In this document: piece by piece, positions 12,641-14,977 of the stretch
Layout of the letters: each line of letters starts with the position of its first letter
Position numbering within the stretch: the stretch's first letter is position 1
Source: JAGOTP01 sp964415465
Lineage (GTDB): Bacteria > Patescibacteriota > Patescibacteriia > 2-12-FULL-60-25
Direction of reading: 5' to 3'
DNA length: 14,977 nucleotides
NCBI GenBank assembly: GCA_964415465.1
Contig: CAYQAL010000020.1
Location: 1 to 14,977 of the forward strand
Position numbers and translations under genes: made by a program
The notes under the pieces: generated by a model
What the model saw: the letters and a program-made list of their open reading frames with translations, nothing else
What the model was told of the DNA's origin: nothing
The model's database searches: none

Positions 12641-13290
12641 AAGAACGAACGCTCTTCGGTGTAGGGCATGAAAAGTCAGTATTTGAAGATCCGCATCATC
12701 CTGAACGGTTAATGAAGGAGTCGAACGGGGCAATAAACGAGTCACCGGCTACGGTGAAGGGTAGGTTTTATTTGACAAAACTACTTCATAGGTTGTTTCC
12801 GGCCAATGTGCCAGATATTCACGCGGTCACATCTGCTCAACCGCAATCTATGACAGTAGAGAAGAAAGTCTTAGATACACACCACCAAGAGTTGCGGAGG
12901 TTGGATATGGGGCTTCATCAAGGATCGTTATCCGATGACGAGCGCTTGCGGTTCTTTCGGCTAGAAAAGCAGTATCGTAATGAGCCAGCCTTTAAGCGTT
13001 TAGCGATGATTTTATCGGGGGTAGGTGTAAGGGTGGATGCATCGGGAACAAACTTTGGATTTGATAACCGAGGAGAGCCCGTCTATATCGACTCATTTCT
13101 TCCTTGGTCCGGTACATCTATGGTTGGTACGGGTATTGAGCGGTTCAAGCGTCGCTACGATCCAATGGCTTTGGCGGCGAGGATACAGCTTCTGCCAGAA
13201 GATCAGCGATCACTCGCGCAGCGCGATTTTCAGCGATTAGAAGCCCTTTATCTCGAAGAGGAGCACAGGATCCGCGATTCACTCGCCTAA
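12637..13290 (+). CDS. Uncharacterised protein with a protein-kinase-like catalytic core
   Basis: No named family is recognised, but the 217-residue product shows the order of elements of a kinase or aminoglycoside-phosphotransferase-like fold. There is a glycine-containing loop FGVGHEKSVF (7-16), a lysine after the next strand (Lys27 in RLMKES) and a helix containing a glutamate (Glu35). A hinge-like MTVEKKV follows (72-78), then a long helical part. The loop VDASGTNFGFDNRGEPVYIDSF (133-154) has Asp134, Asn139 and Asp152. The spacings Asp+5=Asn and Asn+13=Asp equal those of the catalytic Asp, Asn and DFG Asp of PKA. It would be an unusually small kinase with almost no C-lobe beyond the core. 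Substrate is unknown; it overlaps the preceding orphan gene by four bases. The fold is inference. Confidence 0.6.
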   Translation: MKERTLFGVGHEKSVFEDPHHPERLMKESNGAINESPATVKGRFYLTKLLHRLFPANVPDIHAVTSAQPQSMTVEKKVLDTHHQELRRLDMGLHQGSLSDDERLRFFRLEKQYRNEPAFKRLAMILSGVGVRVDASGTNFGFDNRGEPVYIDSFLPWSGTSMVGTGIERFKRRYDPMALAARIQLLPEDQRSLAQRDFQRLEALYLEEEHRIRDSLA

Positions 13291-13305
13291 TTTCCTGTTT
13301 TCCAT

Positions 13306-13311
13306 TAGACT
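13306..13311 (+). promoter_or_regulatory. Candidate -10 element of the ABC-F gene
   Basis: TAGACT (13306-13311) ends nine bases before ATG 13321 and equals the -10 of the RGG gene. No good -35 is visible. A start seven bases downstream would leave a leader of about two or three bases. Confidence 0.4.
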
Positions 13312-13320
13312 GCCCGCGAT

Positions 13321-14793
13321 ATGGATCATGGGAATGTCATTCTTCGCTTTAGCGATGTCACCTTTGGCTACGATGAAGAAAACCCTCAATTGGAAGAGGC
13401 GAGCTTTTCTGTCCGCGAAAACGCCAAAATTACGGTCATGGGCCAAAATGGGGCTGGAAAAAGCACCCTATTTAAGCTGATTACCGGTGAGCTTAAACCA
13501 CTCGAAGGCTCGGTCTTCTTTCAGAAAGGAACGACCATCGCGACGGCGCGTCAGGTGATTCCGCGCGATCAGATGGGGGACACGGTCCGTGAGTACTTCC
13601 AGCGTGCGTTTGGCGAGGAAGTGATCTACAACTTAGAAAAGCGCATTGATGAGGTGTTGGAGGTGGTGAATCTTCAAGCGCCGCTCGACAAGAAGTTGAG
13701 TGAATTCTCTGGCGGACAGCAGGCGCGCTTGCTGTTGGCGTATGCCTTGATTCAGAATCCAGACATTCTGCTCTTGGACGAGCCAACCAATAACCTGGAT
13801 AAAGAGGGGATCGAACACCTCACGGGGTTCCTCATGATGTACCCAAAAACGGTCCTCGTCATCTCGCACGATGCCGATTTCTTGAATGCCTTCACAGAAG
13901 GGGTGTTGCATTTGGATGTCTTCACGGGAAAGGTCGAGACCTACGTTGGAAACTACTTCAATGTGGTCGAAGAAATTGCCGCGCGCTTAGAACGTGAGCG
14001 CATGCAAAACGCTCGTTTGCTCAAGGATATTCAAGATCGCAAGGACAAGATCAACTTCTTTGCGAACAAAGGAGGAAAAATGCGTAAGCTCGCGAGTAAA
14101 CTGCGCGATCAGGTTGCAGAAGCTGAAGAAGATATGGTCGATGTGCGTCGTGATGACAAAACGATTAAGGAGTTCACGATTCCCGCTCAGGAATTCGGCG
14201 AGCCGATTGTCACGATCACGTCGGTGAAAGTGATCAAGGATCACACGCCGTATCGAGCTAAAACGGAGCTTCAATTACGCCGAGGTCGTCGTCTGCTTAT
14301 CACGGGTCCAAACGGTATTGGAAAGAGCACGCTGCTGCGTACCTTGGCTGGAAATGAAGATCCAGGCGCCAAGATCGCCCCTGAAGCAAAAGTTGGCTAC
14401 TATCGGCAGGATTTTTCTGGTCTTGATTTTGGAAAAACGGCCTACGAAGTGCTCGCCGAAGTCATGGAACAGGAGTCGAATGAGAAGTTACGTGCCACAG
14501 CGGCGCAGTTCCTTCTCTCTTCCGACAACCTCAGGACGATGGTTGGATCGCTCTCGGAAGGGCAGAAGGGATTGCTCTGCTTTGCGCGATTTGTATTACA
14601 AAAGCCGGCTCTCTTGATTCTGGATGAGCCAACCAATCATATCAACTTCCGCCATTTGCCGGTCATTGCGCGTGCGCTTGAGGCCTACGAAGGAGCGATG
14701 TTACTCGTGAGCCACATGCCTGACTTTGTGAGCCAAATCAAATTCCATCAGGAACTCGACTTGGGCGCTCTGCCTGCTGAACCAGAGGTCTAG
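13321..14793 (+). CDS. ABC-F family ATPase (ribosome-associated translation factor type)
   Basis: The 490-residue product has two ABC ATPase domains and no membrane segment, as in ABC-F proteins such as EttA, Uup and YheS. Domain 1 has Walker A GQNGAGKST (41-49), signature FSGGQ (129-133) and Walker B ILLLDE (149-154). A charged helical linker (about 218-285), the P-site tRNA interaction motif region, follows. Domain 2 has GPNGIGKST (329-337), signature LSEGQ (411-415) and LLILDE (431-436). Both catalytic glutamates and switch histidines (His183, His465) are present. Oddities are the LSEGQ signature and a DEPTNHIN D-loop where DEPTNHLD is usual. The family acts on the ribosomal E site to ease stalled translation or protect against antibiotics. 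ATG 13321 starts just before the first strand, with a -10-like element nine bases upstream. Confidence 0.93.
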   Translation: MDHGNVILRFSDVTFGYDEENPQLEEASFSVRENAKITVMGQNGAGKSTLFKLITGELKPLEGSVFFQKGTTIATARQVIPRDQMGDTVREYFQRAFGEEVIYNLEKRIDEVLEVVNLQAPLDKKLSEFSGGQQARLLLAYALIQNPDILLLDEPTNNLDKEGIEHLTGFLMMYPKTVLVISHDADFLNAFTEGVLHLDVFTGKVETYVGNYFNVVEEIAARLERERMQNARLLKDIQDRKDKINFFANKGGKMRKLASKLRDQVAEAEEDMVDVRRDDKTIKEFTIPAQEFGEPIVTITSVKVIKDHTPYRAKTELQLRRGRRLLITGPNGIGKSTLLRTLAGNEDPGAKIAPEAKVGYYRQDFSGLDFGKTAYEVLAEVMEQESNEKLRATAAQFLLSSDNLRTMVGSLSEGQKGLLCFARFVLQKPALLILDEPTNHINFRHLPVIARALEAYEGAMLLVSHMPDFVSQIKFHQELDLGALPAEPEV

Positions 14794-14802
14794 TGCTATA
14801 CT
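14794..14802 (+). promoter_or_regulatory. Extended -10 promoter of the last gene
   Basis: TGCTATACT (TATACT at 14797-14802) has the TGn extension and lies eight bases before ATG 14811, directly after the ABC-F stop. A GAGGT (14803-14807) in the gap looks like a ribosome-binding site but would fall at or upstream of the predicted transcript start. Confidence 0.5.
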
Positions 14803-14810
14803 GAGGTCAT

Positions 14811-14977
14811 ATGGACCTCTCCAAATTGAATGTAAAGACCACCAGCGTTCTTAAGATCGCTGGTGTTGTTGTGTTAGCCCTGATTCTCCTCACAATCGTT
14901 TCTCGGGTCGTTGGGCCGACCATGTCGTTCTTGCCGGGTCGTTCGGCGAGCGTTCGAGGCTCAGTGGGATCATCGGA
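14811..14977 (+). CDS. Membrane-anchored protein of unknown function (3' partial)
   Basis: Only the first 55 codons are in the window. The product starts MDLSKLNVKTTSVLK, followed by one hydrophobic segment (about residues 13-30, IAGVVVLALILLTIV). It continues with an Arg/Ser/Gly/Pro-rich stretch (VVGPTMSFLPGRSASVRGS). This is the profile of a protein with an N-terminal membrane anchor and an extracytoplasmic domain lying beyond the window end. No family can be named. It begins 17 bases after the ABC-F stop and has its own extended -10 element. Confidence 0.65.
   Translation, partial: MDLSKLNVKTTSVLKIAGVVVLALILLTIVSRVVGPTMSFLPGRSASVRGSVGSS

Noticed and set aside
14803..14807. GAGGT as a Shine-Dalgarno for the last gene
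   Set aside because: Only three bases separate it from the ATG, and the extended -10 just upstream would start transcription at or after it.
14840..14865. An 8-base-pair inverted repeat (CACCAGCG/CGCTGGTG) with a 10-base loop early in the last gene
   Set aside because: It lies in coding sequence at codons 10-19, lacks a T tract, and a stem this short occurs by chance. No function can be supported.
1..14977. Recoded TGA (code 25) as found in some candidate phyla
   Set aside because: TGA serves as the natural stop of the SRPBCC gene and the 107-residue orphan, and no domain is interrupted by an in-frame TGA.

Overview
The window is a compact, gene-dense stretch of bacterial chromosome. It holds about 20 protein genes on both strands, no gap longer than about 100 bases, and no RNA gene, CRISPR array or transposase that I can see. 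Base composition is near balanced by eye. TGA is used as a stop (6827-6829, 12638-12640), so the standard bacterial code applies. The content suggests a Candidate Phyla Radiation / Patescibacteria-type genome: a CxxC-x17-CxxC zinc-ribbon protein with an RGG tract, many short single-domain proteins, very short intergenic spaces and a complete lack of Shine-Dalgarno sequences. That placement is inference from gene content, of moderate confidence, and no phylogenetic marker is present.

Layout. 1-2795 (+): a 5'-truncated FAD-dependent oxidoreductase resembling malate:quinone oxidoreductase, an NADPH-dependent FMN reductase-like flavoprotein, a four-helix membrane protein and a DUF1801 protein, closed by a strong bidirectional terminator. 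2849-3367 (-): a secreted, probably lipid-anchored cytochrome b5-like protein. 3446-4465 (+): an AI-2E family transporter, convergent with a small SET-domain protein (4471-4887, -). 4988-6829 (+): a VOC (PhnB-like) / TspO / SRPBCC operon with a palindrome in its predicted promoter. 6812-7657 (-): an N-acetylmuramoyl-L-alanine amidase, divergent from a YpfJ-type zinc metallopeptidase (7753-8574, +). Then a glutaredoxin (-), a DUF1059-like protein (+), an M32 carboxypeptidase (-), the RGG/zinc-ribbon/acidic protein (+), and an operon of aldo/keto reductase, an orphan protein and a kinase-like protein. An ABC-F ATPase and the start of a membrane-anchored protein end the window.

How the genes fit together. 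Redox enzymes are common (FAD and FMN oxidoreductases, glutaredoxin, aldo/keto reductase), with two tetrapyrrole-linked families (cytochrome b5 fold, TspO) and two envelope hydrolases. The most striking signal is not a gene but the way genes start. None of the start codons I assign has a convincing usable Shine-Dalgarno, 18 of 20 are preceded by T, and several have a -10 or extended -10 promoter element only 6-15 bases upstream, which implies leaderless or nearly leaderless mRNAs. The best candidate for an undescribed protein is the 217-residue product at 12637-13290, whose Asp/Asn/Asp spacing matches a protein-kinase catalytic core.
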